64,000 bases of DNA from JAAEPI01 sp964352625 (GCA_964352625.1 CAYGSD010000007.1:62001-126000), one strand, 5' to 3'. Shown: positions 1 through 9,032, counted from the stretch's first letter. Numbers and translations are program-made. The notes: a model not told the origin generated them from the sequence alone.

Positions 1-1533
1 CAAGGCCGGATCTCCGAAAAATCCAACCAGAGTTCCATCGTAATCAAGAAAAATAATCCGCTCCTTAGCTTTCTTGTACTCCTTGAAAATTTGCTTTTGT
101 AGAGTACTATCCAGCACCTTCGTTTGCATTGATTGCTGAGATTTCTTCACTGCCATAAGCTGGCTCATGAAGAGTTTCACCCATGCATGAATGTTGTACC
201 GCTGAAGTGAGGCCTGCATGGTTTCCATGTGCTGAATCTGCTCCTCCTCCGGCATGACCATCGCCTGATGCATCGCCTCCACCATCTGATTGATATTGTT
301 GGGATTTATGATGATGGCATCCGAAAGTTCCTTGGATGCTCCGGCCATTTCGCTCAGGATCAAAACGCCCTTTTTGTCGAGCCTGCTCGCTATGTATTCC
401 TTACACACCAGATTCATTCCGTCGCGCATGGGTGTGACTAATGCGACATTAGCCATTCTATAAAATGCAGAAAGTGCCGCCAAAGGAAAGCTTCGGTAGA
501 AATAATGAATGGGCGTCCAATTCATGCGACCGAACTTTCCATTAATCCTACCCACGAGTAATTCTATTTCCTCTTTAAGCTGCTCGTATTTTGGGACCTT
601 ATCTCTCGATGGGACCACTACCATAAGTATGGAAACTTTCGACTGAAACTCGGGGTAGCGCTCTAGGAACAATTCAAAAGCTCTCAGTCGCTGAGGAATG
701 CCTTTGGAATAATCCAGCCGATCAATGGAAAGCATCAGTTTGGCGTCTCCAATGGCCGTGCGGTAGCGCACCTCTCGCTCCAGTGCGTCGGGCGATGCGG
801 CTGATTCGGCGTACTTATCGTAATCGATTCCCATTGGCAATGAATCCGCGCGCACGATTCGATTATCGACGGTTATTTGTCCATTGTCATTTCCAAGCCC
901 TGCCAAACGACTAACTGACGAAAGGAAGTGGCGCATGTCATCGTAGGTATGGAATCCCAAGAAATCCGACCCCAGCATGCCGTTCAATAACTCACGTCTC
1001 CAAGGTAGAAGTCTGAAAGATTCGTACGAAGGAAAAGGTATGTGGAGGAAGAATCCTATGGTGGAATTCGGCATTTTCTCCCGAATCAATTGAGGCAGGA
1101 GCAAAAGCTGATAGTCATGTATCCAAAGTGTATCTCCATCTTCCGCGACTGCCTCCACCTCTTTTGCGAATTTCTTATTTACCCGCTGGTAAGCACGCCA
1201 CATTTCGTCATCGTACACAGAGTACTGATTGAAGTAGTGGAAATTGGGCCAAAGCGTTTCGTTACTGAATCCTTCATAGAAATCTTCCACCTCCTGAGCC
1301 GTGAGAAACACGGGCTTCATGTGTTCCTTGTCCAAATTTTCTATGATGTCCTTTTTCTGAGAAGCCTTGCTCACGGGAAGCCCAGGCCAGCCCACCCATA
1401 CATTGTCACCCTCCTTGAAAATAGATCCCAGACCGGTCGCCAATCCTCCTTCGCTTGGCTTGTACACGAGCCTGCCACCCTCCTCTATTATTTTGATTGG
1501 AAGTCGATTGGAAACAATGATTGTCTTGGCCAT
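1..1533 (-). CDS. otsA: Bifunctional trehalose-6-phosphate synthase/phosphatase (partial, 3' end outside window)
   Basis: The N-terminal part is a GT20 trehalose-6-phosphate synthase, joining UDP-glucose and glucose-6-phosphate in the cytoplasm. Translation from the ATG at 1533 gives MAKTIIVSNRLPIKI, then the family landmarks WIHDYQLLLLPQLIR, FFLHIPFPSYESFRLLPWR, a GIDYDKY segment, SIDRLDYSKGIPQRL and VTPMRDGMNLVCKEYIA. After about residue 490 a second domain starts with IIFLDYDGTL, the HAD nucleophile motif of OtsB-type phosphatases, so the full protein is very probably a TPS-TPP fusion that makes free trehalose. The frame is open to base 1 (511 codons seen), so the C-terminus is missing because of the window edge, not a mutation. 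Trehalose is usually an osmolyte or stress sugar. The start is well placed because the substrate-binding N-terminus begins within ten residues. Confidence 0.93.
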   Translation of the reverse strand, partial: MAKTIIVSNRLPIKIIEEGGRLVYKPSEGGLATGLGSIFKEGDNVWVGWPGLPVSKASQKKDIIENLDKEHMKPVFLTAQEVEDFYEGFSNETLWPNFHYFNQYSVYDDEMWRAYQRVNKKFAKEVEAVAEDGDTLWIHDYQLLLLPQLIREKMPNSTIGFFLHIPFPSYESFRLLPWRRELLNGMLGSDFLGFHTYDDMRHFLSSVSRLAGLGNDNGQITVDNRIVRADSLPMGIDYDKYAESAASPDALEREVRYRTAIGDAKLMLSIDRLDYSKGIPQRLRAFELFLERYPEFQSKVSILMVVVPSRDKVPKYEQLKEEIELLVGRINGKFGRMNWTPIHYFYRSFPLAALSAFYRMANVALVTPMRDGMNLVCKEYIASRLDKKGVLILSEMAGASKELSDAIIINPNNINQMVEAMHQAMVMPEEEQIQHMETMQASLQRYNIHAWVKLFMSQLMAVKKSQQSMQTKVLDSTLQKQIFKEYKKAKERIIFLDYDGTLVGFFGDPAL

Positions 1534-1629
1534 AGTGAAGTGAAATCTCTGAAACTTCTAAGTTAAAGGCTGGTTGTTTGGCAGACTAAGGATTACGATT
1601 TTTTTAGCCTCGGAACTTCACTTTCTTAT

Positions 1630-2226
1630 CTAATCAAACAACTCCAACTGTACAGGCAAAAGCTGAAACGTACGGCGGTGGTGGGTGGTGGAACCAAATG
1701 CCCGCAAACCGTCTCGATGCTTCTTGGTAGGATATCCCATATTGGTTTCCCAGCCATACTCCGGAAAATCTATTGCCAACTGACGCATGAGATCGTCTCG
1801 ATAGGTTTTCGCCAAAATGGATGCTGCCGCTATGGAGTAATACTTGCCATCTCCTTTGATGATGCACTCGTGCGGAATGTCATTGAAGGGCTTGAACCGA
1901 TTGCCATCAATCAGCAATAACTCCGGCCTTACTTTCAGCTGTTCGATCGCCCGATGCATGGCCAGATAGCTGGCATTGAGAATGTTGATTTCATCAATCT
2001 CACCGGGCGAGGCTACCCCCACACCCCAAGCTATAGCCTTCTGTATGATCAAAGGGCGAAGCTTTTCCCTTTGCTTTTCGCTCAATTGCTTGGAGTCATT
2101 GAGCAGCTTGTGGCGAAATGTCCGAGGAAGAATGACTGCCGCAGCAACCACCGGCCCGGCCAGACAACCCCGCCCGGCTTCATCGCACCCCGCTTCTACT
2201 AGTTCCTTCTGATGGAAAGCTTTCAT
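1630..2226 (-). CDS. rnhB: Ribonuclease HII
   Basis: This enzyme cuts the RNA strand of RNA-DNA hybrids and removes single ribonucleotides misincorporated into DNA. At 198 residues it has the usual RNase HII length. GCDEAGRG near the N-terminus supplies two of the acidic catalytic residues (D15, E16), LLLIDGN supplies a third (D107), and the SIAAASILAKTYRD segment (about residues 131-144) is the conserved downstream block carrying the fourth acidic position. The NDSKQL motif around residue 43 is also typical. It starts at the ATG at 2226, which leaves a short spacer from the divergent TonB receptor gene, and it lies 96 bp downstream of the trehalose gene on the same strand. Nothing is unusual. 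Confidence 0.96.
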   Translation of the reverse strand: MKAFHQKELVEAGCDEAGRGCLAGPVVAAAVILPRTFRHKLLNDSKQLSEKQREKLRPLIIQKAIAWGVGVASPGEIDEINILNASYLAMHRAIEQLKVRPELLLIDGNRFKPFNDIPHECIIKGDGKYYSIAAASILAKTYRDDLMRQLAIDFPEYGWETNMGYPTKKHRDGLRAFGSTTHHRRTFQLLPVQLELFD

Positions 2227-2356
2227 TCAGTGGTAAAAATAAAATTAGCCTAAAAGAAAAGCGGCTATTCCACTCTATAGTTATCAACACCTGGAAACCT
2301 TTCGAAGACCTAAATGTCTATAGACCGAACATTTACAACTCACTTTAAAACGGACT

Positions 2357-4708
2357 ATGACTAAGCTACTCTTGACCTCCTGGATTTTTCTTCATTGTAT
2401 TTTCATATCATCAGCCCAAGACCTGACGCAAACAATCAAAGGGAGAATCGTCGATGAACAATCAAAATCGGCCGTAATTGGAGCAACAGTATTGGTCTCA
2501 CAAGCTACGCCTACCCTTGGAGCTACTACCGACGTGGAAGGATACTTTATAATCAAAAACGTGCCCATCGGAAGACACACCATTCAAATTTCTAGTATTG
2601 GTTATGAGCCCCGAACCATTCCCGAACTTTTGGTGAACTCTGGGAAGGAGACGGTAATCAATGTCGAGCTAACAGAATCAATCACACAAATGGATGAAAT
2701 CTTGGTGGTGGCAGACGAGCAAGCCAAAGGACAACCAAGAAACGAGCTGGCAAGTGTGAGCTCCATATCAATAACTGTAGAAGAAACCAGCCGATACGCC
2801 GCTACTTTCGACGACCCTGCAAGAGCCGCACTGACCTATGCTGGCGTTTCCACAGGCGGTGATGACCTGCTAAATGAAATCGTGGTGAGGGGCAATTCAC
2901 CCAAGGGTATTCTCTGGCGAATGGAGGGCGTGGAAATCCCAAACCCCAACCATTTCGGCACACTTGGATCGTCTGCAGGTGGCATCAGTATGCTGAGTTC
3001 AAGCGTGTTAGCAAACAGCGACTTTTTTACAGGCGCATTCACACCCCAATATGGAAATGCCACGTCTGGCATCTTTGACTTGAAACTACGGCAGGGAAAT
3101 TACGACAAACCTGAACATGCCATCCAAGCGGGGCTGCTTGGCGTGGCGGCTGCTTCAGAAGGTCCGATCAATAGAGACAAAAGATCATCCTATTTGGTCA
3201 ATTATCGATATTCCACGCTGGGTCTTCTCGAGCGGGTAGGGCTGGGAATTCTCAGTGAGCAGGAGAGCATCAACTTTCAGGATCTTTCATTCAAAGTACA
3301 CATGCCAACGGAAAAATCCGGATCGTTTTCCTTCTGGGGATTGGCTGGGCAGAACACCTACACCTTCAAGCCGGATGAGGATTTGGGCGAGAGCCTGTAC
3401 GATGACGAGAAAAGAAAAATGGCCGTAGGAGGCGTGACTCATGTGACCTTTTTGTCTGAGAACACTTTCATTGAATCTGTACTTTCCGGCTCCATAACCA
3501 CCTATCGCTACGAAGAAGATTCGCTTAGAATTTTGGTAACAGACAGAGAGAACTTCGACGAAAAAACGGTTCGCTTTTCTAGTTTTCTTAATCACAAATT
3601 CAACGCACGGCATACGGTCCGAGTAGGTGGGATCGTCTCTCAGCTAGGATACGACCTTTTCGAGGAAGAATACGATGATGAGGAAGATCGCTACTTCAGA
3701 TACCTCGATGACAAAGGAAGTACTCAGTTCTATCAGGGATATGTGAATTGGCAAACTCGACCGTCGGAAAATCTCACGATTAACTCGGGATTTCACGCCT
3801 CCTATTTCGCTTTGAATAAAGACGTGTATGTAGAGCCGCGAATCGGCTTTCGATGGAAGGTTGGCAACCAATTCATCACCGGTGGAGCAGGTCTTCATAG
3901 CCGAATGGAAACGGTCGCGCTCTACCTTGCCGAAGAAGAACAAGAAGACGGTTCCTTCGAGCAGCGAAATAAGAACCTTGGATTTACCAAGGCAGCACAT
4001 GGAGTTTTGGGTTTTGAAAAGCAACTCAAGCAAGACCTCAGATTCAAAATGGAGGCATATTATCAATACCTGTATGATGTGCCCGTTTGGCCAAATGACA
4101 CCACCTCAGATGATTACAATTTGACCTTCTCGGCGCTCAACACCTTCGACGGATACACCACCGATGAGCTGTCTAATGATGGTGTGGGATTGAATTATGG
4201 CTTGGAACTGACTCTTGAAAAATTCTTTACCCAGAACTACTATTTCCTGACCACTGCCTCTCTGTATGAATCAAAATACAAAGGATCAGATGGCGTACTC
4301 CGCGACACACGCTTCAATGGGAACTTCATTTTCAACATCATTGGTGGCAAGGAATTCAAAGTAGGCAAGGGAGGCAACAACTCGATCGGGGTAAATGGCA
4401 AATTCATTTTTGCAGGCGGCAAAAGACAAGCACCGATCAACCTAGAGGAATCGAGAATTGAGATGGAGACGGTCTCCCGATTCGATCGAAATTTTCAACT
4501 GGCACTTGACAACTATTACCGATTCGATCTGGGTGTGAGTTACAGAAAAAACAAACCAAAATCTTCCCAAATTTTGGCACTGAATATCCAAAATGTGACG
4601 GCAGTCAACAACGAATTCGTGAGGTACTACAGCACCGAAACGGATCGGATAGAATCTGAGGGTCAGCTGAGCTTCTTCCCCAACATTAGTTATCGCTGGG
4701 AGTTCTAG
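2357..4708 (+). CDS. TonB-dependent receptor with CarboxypepD_reg-like N-terminal domain
   Basis: This is an outer-membrane active transporter, 783 residues. A signal peptide ends near the SSAQ sequence at residues 18-21. It is followed by a CarboxypepD_reg-like beta-sandwich (about 25-110; IKGRIVDEQSKSAVIGATVLV, TTDVEGYFIIKNVPIG), then a plug domain (about 120-250; EIVVRGNSPKGILWRMEGVEIPNPNHFG, SSSVLANSDFFTGAFTPQYGNATSG), then a long beta-barrel with many alternating aromatic strands that ends in ISYRWEF, the usual C-terminal aromatic. No SusD partner is adjacent, so a polysaccharide-utilisation role is not supported; the substrate is unknown. The lipoprotein gene 44 bp downstream may be co-transcribed. 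The N-terminal layout is standard for Bacteroidota receptors. Confidence 0.92.
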   Translation: MTKLLLTSWIFLHCIFISSAQDLTQTIKGRIVDEQSKSAVIGATVLVSQATPTLGATTDVEGYFIIKNVPIGRHTIQISSIGYEPRTIPELLVNSGKETVINVELTESITQMDEILVVADEQAKGQPRNELASVSSISITVEETSRYAATFDDPARAALTYAGVSTGGDDLLNEIVVRGNSPKGILWRMEGVEIPNPNHFGTLGSSAGGISMLSSSVLANSDFFTGAFTPQYGNATSGIFDLKLRQGNYDKPEHAIQAGLLGVAAASEGPINRDKRSSYLVNYRYSTLGLLERVGLGILSEQESINFQDLSFKVHMPTEKSGSFSFWGLAGQNTYTFKPDEDLGESLYDDEKRKMAVGGVTHVTFLSENTFIESVLSGSITTYRYEEDSLRILVTDRENFDEKTVRFSSFLNHKFNARHTVRVGGIVSQLGYDLFEEEYDDEEDRYFRYLDDKGSTQFYQGYVNWQTRPSENLTINSGFHASYFALNKDVYVEPRIGFRWKVGNQFITGGAGLHSRMETVALYLAEEEQEDGSFEQRNKNLGFTKAAHGVLGFEKQLKQDLRFKMEAYYQYLYDVPVWPNDTTSDDYNLTFSALNTFDGYTTDELSNDGVGLNYGLELTLEKFFTQNYYFLTTASLYESKYKGSDGVLRDTRFNGNFIFNIIGGKEFKVGKGGNNSIGVNGKFIFAGGKRQAPINLEESRIEMETVSRFDRNFQLALDNYYRFDLGVSYRKNKPKSSQILALNIQNVTAVNNEFVRYYSTETDRIESEGQLSFFPNISYRWEF

Positions 4709-4752
4709 GAACTAATCCACAATCAATACCTTTATTAGTCAAAGGCAGCACC

Positions 4753-5673
4753 ATGAAAAATTTTTGGTTACTATTGGTATTGATTGTTGCCTCTTGCGCA
4801 CCTGAAAAGGAACAAGCAATCGAAAGTGAACTTCCGACACAAATCCCCGCCAGCTTCAACGCCTATTGGTCCAAAGGTGGGGCTGAAATCACGAGCTACG
4901 ATCTGGAGCAAGCGCGCTATGGGGAAATCCATAAGGGCACTGCAGTAACCGTTTTTGTCACTGAGCCATTCTCCAAAAGCAAGCAAGTAAAGCTTGATGA
5001 TTATAAATCCGCCGGAGATGATCGGGTGAATGTGCTCAAGCTGAATCTCACCAAAAAGTTTCTGACGGGCATCTATCCCTACTCCATGATGTTGAGTACT
5101 TTTTCGCCACTTGATGGTTCACCAATGATCAAGTCATCCATGACCGTTCAGGAATGGTGTGGGCATACCTTTCTGCAATTGAATAAACTTGATACAGGCT
5201 ATCAGCACACAGGGTTCTCGTACTTTGAATCCGAAGGAGATAAAACAGGGTTTACGACCACTGACTTAGCAGAGGACCAGCTTTGGACACAAATCCGATT
5301 GAATCCAAAAGAGCTTCCCCTTGGAGAGACAGAGTTATTTCCTTCTTCCTTCTATCTGAGGCTTAAGCATCGCCCTCTAGAATCACAGATTGCGCTTGCC
5401 ACGCTAGAGCGAATTGAATCCTCAGATTACTCAACGCATTCACACCTTAACTACATGCTTAAATACAAGGATCGTACACTCTCCATTTTCTTTGAGGAAA
5501 ACCTCCCTCACCGGATATTGGGCTGGGAAGAGACGCACATGAGTGGATTCGGCAATCCTGAATTGCTGACAACAAAGGCTAAACTCAAAAAAACCATCCG
5601 AAGCAAGTACTGGGGCAAGAACAGCAACAGCGACCGAGCCATCCGCGAAGAGCTCGGCTTATCCACCGAATAG
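4753..5673 (+). CDS. Conserved lipoprotein of unknown function
   Basis: The 306-residue protein begins MKNFWLLLVLIVASCAPEKE, a type II signal peptide with a lipobox cysteine at residue 15, so it is probably anchored in an inner or outer membrane leaflet. The mature part contains FNAYWSKGGAEITSYDLEQA and VTVFVTEPFSKSKQVK, a pattern I recognise from a conserved Bacteroidota lipoprotein family that is sometimes mislabelled in databases as a septum-formation (Maf) protein; it has none of the Maf nucleotide pyrophosphatase motifs. A WCGHTF segment near residue 135 and several aromatic beta-strand-like stretches follow. It sits 44 bp after the TonB receptor and may share its transcript. No catalytic motif was recognised. 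Confidence 0.75.
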   Translation: MKNFWLLLVLIVASCAPEKEQAIESELPTQIPASFNAYWSKGGAEITSYDLEQARYGEIHKGTAVTVFVTEPFSKSKQVKLDDYKSAGDDRVNVLKLNLTKKFLTGIYPYSMMLSTFSPLDGSPMIKSSMTVQEWCGHTFLQLNKLDTGYQHTGFSYFESEGDKTGFTTTDLAEDQLWTQIRLNPKELPLGETELFPSSFYLRLKHRPLESQIALATLERIESSDYSTHSHLNYMLKYKDRTLSIFFEENLPHRILGWEETHMSGFGNPELLTTKAKLKKTIRSKYWGKNSNSDRAIREELGLSTE

Positions 5674-5756
5674 CAATCAATAAACCCTTGTAACCTTTTT
5701 TACCTTTTCTGGTAACTTATCCGAATTAACCAAAAACTAACCGGGTGAATTTGGAA

Positions 5757-6284
5757 ATGACCGACGAGCACGTGATGGCTCGGGTGAAAAACGGACAACT
5801 TGATCAACTGAACGAACTGTTCGGTCGCTACAGCAGGCGCATCTACAGTTACTTCCTGAAATCGACCATGTCCAAAGACGACAGTGACGACCTCACTCAG
5901 GATCTTTTCATCAGGGTAATGAAGTACCGAAAGTCTTACAAAGAAGGCCAACGGTTCGAAATCTGGGTTTTCCAAATCGCACGAAACATGGTGAAAGACC
6001 ACTTTAGAAAGATGAAGGTGCATGAAGATTATTTCAACCCAGAAAACATGATGCATGACCTGGCTGAAGAGGACAACAAAGAACAAATGGAAAAAGAACG
6101 AGTACTCTACGCCGCGATGAACAAGCTACCTCAGGAAAAACGAGAGTTACTGGTAATGAGCAAATTCGACGGCATGAAGTACGAGCAGATTGCCACGCTG
6201 AAGAAAACGACAGTGAGCAATATAAAGGTGCAAGTGCATCGCACGATCAAAGAATTAAAAGACATCTATTTTAATCAGAATTGA
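5757..6284 (+). CDS. ECF-type RNA polymerase sigma factor
   Basis: A small sigma-70 family factor of extracytoplasmic-function type, which directs RNA polymerase to a specific promoter set when released by its anti-sigma factor. Region 2 is visible at about residues 20-85 (LFGRYSRRIYSYFLK, DDLTQDLFIRVMK, FEIWVFQIARNMVKDHFRK), and region 4 at about 115-165 (LPQEKRELLVMSKFDGMKYEQ, SNIKVQVHRTIKELK). The ATG at 5757 (MTDEHVMARVK) is taken as the start; a GTG four codons upstream at 5745 is the alternative. The next gene starts one base after the stop codon and looks like the cognate anti-sigma, and two DUF4097-like genes follow, so the four genes most likely form one autoregulated stress or envelope operon ending at the hairpin at 8521. 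Confidence 0.9.
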   Translation: MTDEHVMARVKNGQLDQLNELFGRYSRRIYSYFLKSTMSKDDSDDLTQDLFIRVMKYRKSYKEGQRFEIWVFQIARNMVKDHFRKMKVHEDYFNPENMMHDLAEEDNKEQMEKERVLYAAMNKLPQEKRELLVMSKFDGMKYEQIATLKKTTVSNIKVQVHRTIKELKDIYFNQN

Positions 6285-6285
6285 A

Positions 6286-7029
6286 ATGGGAAATAAAATA
6301 ACTGACGAACAATTAATTGCGCTTATCGAGGGAGAATCGAATCCTGAACTTGAGCAACTCATTGAGAAAAAACCGGAGCTTCAAAAGCGATTCATCGAAC
6401 TCAAAGAAGTGCTGGACACTATAGCTTCTGCATCAGAGCCCGAGGTGCCGTTGCACATCCATGCGCATATCCAACAGGCCATTCTTGAGGAGCAAGCCTC
6501 TTTGCAAAAGGGCTTCACTTGGATGCATGTGGCCGCCGCAGTTGTCATTCTAGTTCTCGGTTTTAGCCTAGGACGAATGGGCAATTCCGCTCCTGACAAT
6601 TCTGAAGAGTTGGCAGGACTGAAAGAAGAAATTCAATCCTTGCGAGAAGCAACGCTGACCAGTTCTCTTCAGCGCCATTCGGCAAGTGACCGTATCCTGG
6701 CCGTCAATCGAATAGAGGAAAATAAGGATGCAAATGAAAAACTGATTGCTGTTCTTGTATCCACCCTCAACTCCGACGAAAGTCCTAACGTGCGCTATGC
6801 GGCCATGCAAGCTCTTGCGAATTATATGACCCTCGATGAAGTGCGCTACGAATTGGTCAAATCATTAGAAAGCCAGACTGACCCATTGATTCAAATTTCA
6901 TTGATAGCCCTTCTTGTGGATGCAGGAGAGAAAAGTGCGAGAGGCCCCATGAAACAACTTATTGAAAATGAAGAAACTTCTCCAGAAGTGAAAGAACAAG
7001 CAAAAATCGCTTTGGAGGTATTAGTGTAA
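6286..7029 (+). CDS. Putative anti-sigma factor with membrane segment and HEAT-like C-terminus
   Basis: The 247-residue protein has a short acidic cytoplasmic N-terminus (MGNKITDEQLIALIEGE), resembling the anti-sigma N-terminal helix seen next to ECF sigma genes. A single transmembrane helix lies near residues 85-103 (HVAAAVVILVLGFSLG), then a coiled-coil-like stretch (about 110-130), then a helical repeat region (about 140-247) containing NVRYAAMQALANYM and LIQISLIALLVDAGEKSARGP, which looks like HEAT repeats. There is no zinc-binding HxxxCxxC motif. The HEAT-like periplasmic part could sense a protein partner, perhaps the two DUF4097-like products encoded downstream. It is separated from the sigma gene by one base, which indicates translational coupling. 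The anti-sigma role is inferred from topology and position. Confidence 0.72.
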   Translation: MGNKITDEQLIALIEGESNPELEQLIEKKPELQKRFIELKEVLDTIASASEPEVPLHIHAHIQQAILEEQASLQKGFTWMHVAAAVVILVLGFSLGRMGNSAPDNSEELAGLKEEIQSLREATLTSSLQRHSASDRILAVNRIEENKDANEKLIAVLVSTLNSDESPNVRYAAMQALANYMTLDEVRYELVKSLESQTDPLIQISLIALLVDAGEKSARGPMKQLIENEETSPEVKEQAKIALEVLV

Positions 7030-7061
7030 AACAGATTTTAAAATTTAAACTCAACATAAAA

Positions 7062-7838
7062 ATGAAAAATGTACTAACAGGACTAATGATGGTTTTTGCC
7101 ATAACAGCACACGCCCAGAAAGAATTCAAGTATGCCGTGAAAGGCAATGCATCGGACACCTGGGTCGTGATCGAACTCTTGAATGCCGACTTGGTGGTCG
7201 AGGGTAGCTCGGGCTCAGAGATTAAAGTGACCACTATGGATTACAAGGGTCTCCCAGAGAAAGCCAAAGGACTAAAGCCACTTTCCGCCGCAGGAGTAGA
7301 CAATACCGGATTGGGATTGGCAATTACGCAGGAAGGGAACAAGATCAGAATCGTAGGAACTGATCGCACATCGGATGATAGTGAATACACCATCTATTTG
7401 CCCAAGGCTTTGAATCTGAAAGTTGACTACAACAATTACCGAACTGGTGATCTTGTGATCAAAGGCATGGCCGGAGAAGTGGAAGCAAGAGCATTCAGCG
7501 GGGATCTGGAGCTCATTGACCTGACAGGTCCCTTGGTGGCTCACACGTTAAGTTCAGATTTAAAAATCTCTTTCACGTCTTTATCGCAAACCTCTCCATC
7601 CTCTTTGACTTCCACTAGCGGTGACATTGAACTGACAGTGCCTTCAAGCACCAAAGGAACATTCAAAATGGGAAGTATTTCGGGTGGCGTATATACAGAC
7701 CTAGAATTTGATCTTGGTGAAGAAGGCCAAACAAGACGCATCGGAGGATCTAGCTACACTGGCAAACTCAATGGTGGAGGAGTAGAAGTAGCGCTGAAGA
7801 CAGTAAGTGGTGATATCTACATCCGAAAAGCCAATTGA
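7062..7838 (+). CDS. Exported DUF4097-like beta-helical protein (first paralogue)
   Basis: The 258-residue protein carries a Sec signal peptide (MKNVLTGLMMVFAITAHAQ). The mature chain is full of short beta-strand repeats such as VEARAFSGDLELIDLTG, LSSDLKISFTS, STSGDIELTVPSS and LKTVSGDIYIRKA; the repeated S-G-D-I/L pattern is typical of DUF4097/DUF2807-like right-handed beta structures. Such proteins commonly follow sigma/anti-sigma pairs in Bacteroidota and are thought to act in the periplasm or on the cell surface; the biochemical role is unknown. It ends two bases before the ATG of a shorter paralogue with the same repeat style, so the pair arose by duplication or serves as partners in the same operon. 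Confidence 0.75.
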   Translation: MKNVLTGLMMVFAITAHAQKEFKYAVKGNASDTWVVIELLNADLVVEGSSGSEIKVTTMDYKGLPEKAKGLKPLSAAGVDNTGLGLAITQEGNKIRIVGTDRTSDDSEYTIYLPKALNLKVDYNNYRTGDLVIKGMAGEVEARAFSGDLELIDLTGPLVAHTLSSDLKISFTSLSQTSPSSLTSTSGDIELTVPSSTKGTFKMGSISGGVYTDLEFDLGEEGQTRRIGGSSYTGKLNGGGVEVALKTVSGDIYIRKAN

Positions 7839-7840
7839 TC

Positions 7841-8500
7841 ATGAGAGCACTAACCATTGCATTGTGTTTGGTCGTCCTAGGGGCGGCCGCACAATCCAAA
7901 AAAGTGACCGAGTCAGTGATGATATCCGGACAGACATCACTCGACCTAGACTTCACTTTTGCAAGTGACATCACCTTCAAAACCTGGGACAAAAACGAGG
8001 TACTTGTGGAAGTGGATGTGAATATTCAAGATGGGGAATACAACGATATATTCTCACTTTCCTCGGATAAAGGCACCAACACCATCAGCATTGCCATGGA
8101 CAAGGATATGTGGAAGAAGATTGAAAAGGAAAGAGGTGACAAATGGAATAATTGCAGCTGGACTTCCGAAATTAACTACACCGTCTACGCACCCAAGTCA
8201 ATGAAAATTTCCGCATATACTATTTCAGGGGATTATACTTTGACATACTCTGGTGTACCGATGTATCTAAAAACAATCTCAGGGGAAATTGATGTCACCG
8301 TGCCTGAGAAGTCTGGGCTAGACTTCAAAGCGAAAACAATTTCTGGAGAGGTCTACACCGACCTAGAGGTAGAATTTCCTTACGGAAAAGAAGGTCTAAG
8401 ACAGGTGGTAGGACAAAATGTAAGAGGTAGAATTGGCAAAGGTGGTGAGCAGACTGAGCTAGAAACAATAAGCGGGAACATCTACCTGCGCAAAGGGTAA
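7841..8500 (+). CDS. Exported DUF4097-like beta-helical protein (second paralogue)
   Basis: This is a 219-residue product read from the ATG at 7841 (MRALTIALCLVVLGAAAQS), a clear signal peptide; a TTG two codons further up overlaps the previous stop codon and is less likely. The mature protein repeats the motifs of its neighbour: AYTISGDYTLTYSG, LKTISGEIDVTVPE, KTISGEVYTDLEVEFP and a final ETISGNIYLRKG. It is the last gene of the sigma/anti-sigma/DUF4097 operon, followed by a strong hairpin with a T-tract at 8521. Similar C-terminal endings in the two paralogues (SGDIYIRKA and SGNIYLRKG) support descent from one ancestor. Function unknown; probably periplasmic or surface-exposed. Confidence 0.75.
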   Translation: MRALTIALCLVVLGAAAQSKKVTESVMISGQTSLDLDFTFASDITFKTWDKNEVLVEVDVNIQDGEYNDIFSLSSDKGTNTISIAMDKDMWKKIEKERGDKWNNCSWTSEINYTVYAPKSMKISAYTISGDYTLTYSGVPMYLKTISGEIDVTVPEKSGLDFKAKTISGEVYTDLEVEFPYGKEGLRQVVGQNVRGRIGKGGEQTELETISGNIYLRKG

Positions 8501-8520
8501 TTCAATTTGGTTTAGTTACC

Positions 8521-8547
8521 AAAGGGGAGCTTCGGCTCCTTTTTTTG
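8521..8547 (+). terminator. Rho-independent terminator of the sigma/DUF4097 operon
   Basis: The stem AAAGGGGAGC pairs with GCTCCTTTTT around a TTCG tetraloop (two G-T pairs) and runs directly into a T-tract. It lies 20 bp after the stop codon of the second DUF4097-like gene. Confidence 0.85.
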
Positions 8548-8590
8548 TTTAGTTATGAACCATTGATACTTAGACGAGGTTTCCACTTTT

Positions 8591-8758
8591 ATGATATTCA
8601 GGAAAACACCTCCCCAACAAAAACTACAACGTAAATACGAGAAGCTGATGAGTGAAGCTCATAAACTTTCGGTCTCAAACAGATCAAAAAGCGATGCGAA
8701 GTATGCCGAAGCTTTCGCCATAAGCAAAAAGATAGATGAGCTCAATGCCCAAACATAA
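8591..8758 (+). CDS. Small Lacal_2735-type conserved protein
   Basis: This is a 55-codon reading frame, ATG at 8591 to TAA at 8756-8758. The product is highly charged and helical (MIFRKTPPQQKLQRKY, LMSEAHKLSVSNRSKSDAKY, AISKKIDELNAQT). The pattern EKLxxEAHxLSxxNRxxSDxKYAEA matches the small Lacal_2735 family protein common in Bacteroidota, as far as I can recall its consensus. There is no signal or membrane segment, so it is probably cytoplasmic. Its end overlaps the start of the next gene, suggesting coupled translation. Function is unknown. Confidence 0.75.
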   Translation: MIFRKTPPQQKLQRKYEKLMSEAHKLSVSNRSKSDAKYAEAFAISKKIDELNAQT

Positions 8759-9032
8759 ACTCAAGATTGATCCAGATACAGACAGAATAATCGAAATGGC
8801 ATGGGAGGATCGAACCCCCTTCGAGGCGATTGAAGTGCAGTTTGGTCACGCGGAGATGGAGGTTGTAAAAATTATGAGGAGAAATCTGAGGTCTTCCAGC
8901 TTCAAAAGGTGGCGCGCCAGAGTCAACTCCGGCACAAGTCAAAAGCACCTTAACAAAAGACCTTCAGGAATTGATCGGTTTAAATGCTCACGCCAGCGGC
9001 CAATCAGCTCAAATAAAATCTCCAAGCGATAG
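8736..9032 (+). CDS. DUF2805/TIGR03643 family protein
   Basis: A 98-residue basic protein. Residues 12-45 (DTDRIIEMAWEDRTPFEAIE, QFGHAEMEVVKIMRRNL) match the conserved core of the TIGR03643/DUF2805 family, which looks like a small helix-turn-helix-like domain. SSFKRWRARVNSG is also typical, and the remaining C-terminus is a basic low-complexity tail. Two starts are possible, the ATG at 8736 or the ATG at 8745; both overlap the end of the preceding small gene. In several bacteria this family is found next to photolyase/cryptochrome genes, but no such gene is present here. Function unknown; DNA binding is only an inference from charge and fold. Confidence 0.8.
   Translation: MSSMPKHKLKIDPDTDRIIEMAWEDRTPFEAIEVQFGHAEMEVVKIMRRNLRSSSFKRWRARVNSGTSQKHLNKRPSGIDRFKCSRQRPISSNKISKR

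Noticed and set aside
1042..1566. Rightward 174-codon frame
   Set aside because: It is antisense to the trehalose-6-phosphate synthase frame, which carries clear family motifs.
4753..5673. Naming the lipoprotein as Maf
   Set aside because: The protein lacks every Maf nucleotide-pyrophosphatase motif and has a lipobox; the name would be a database artefact.
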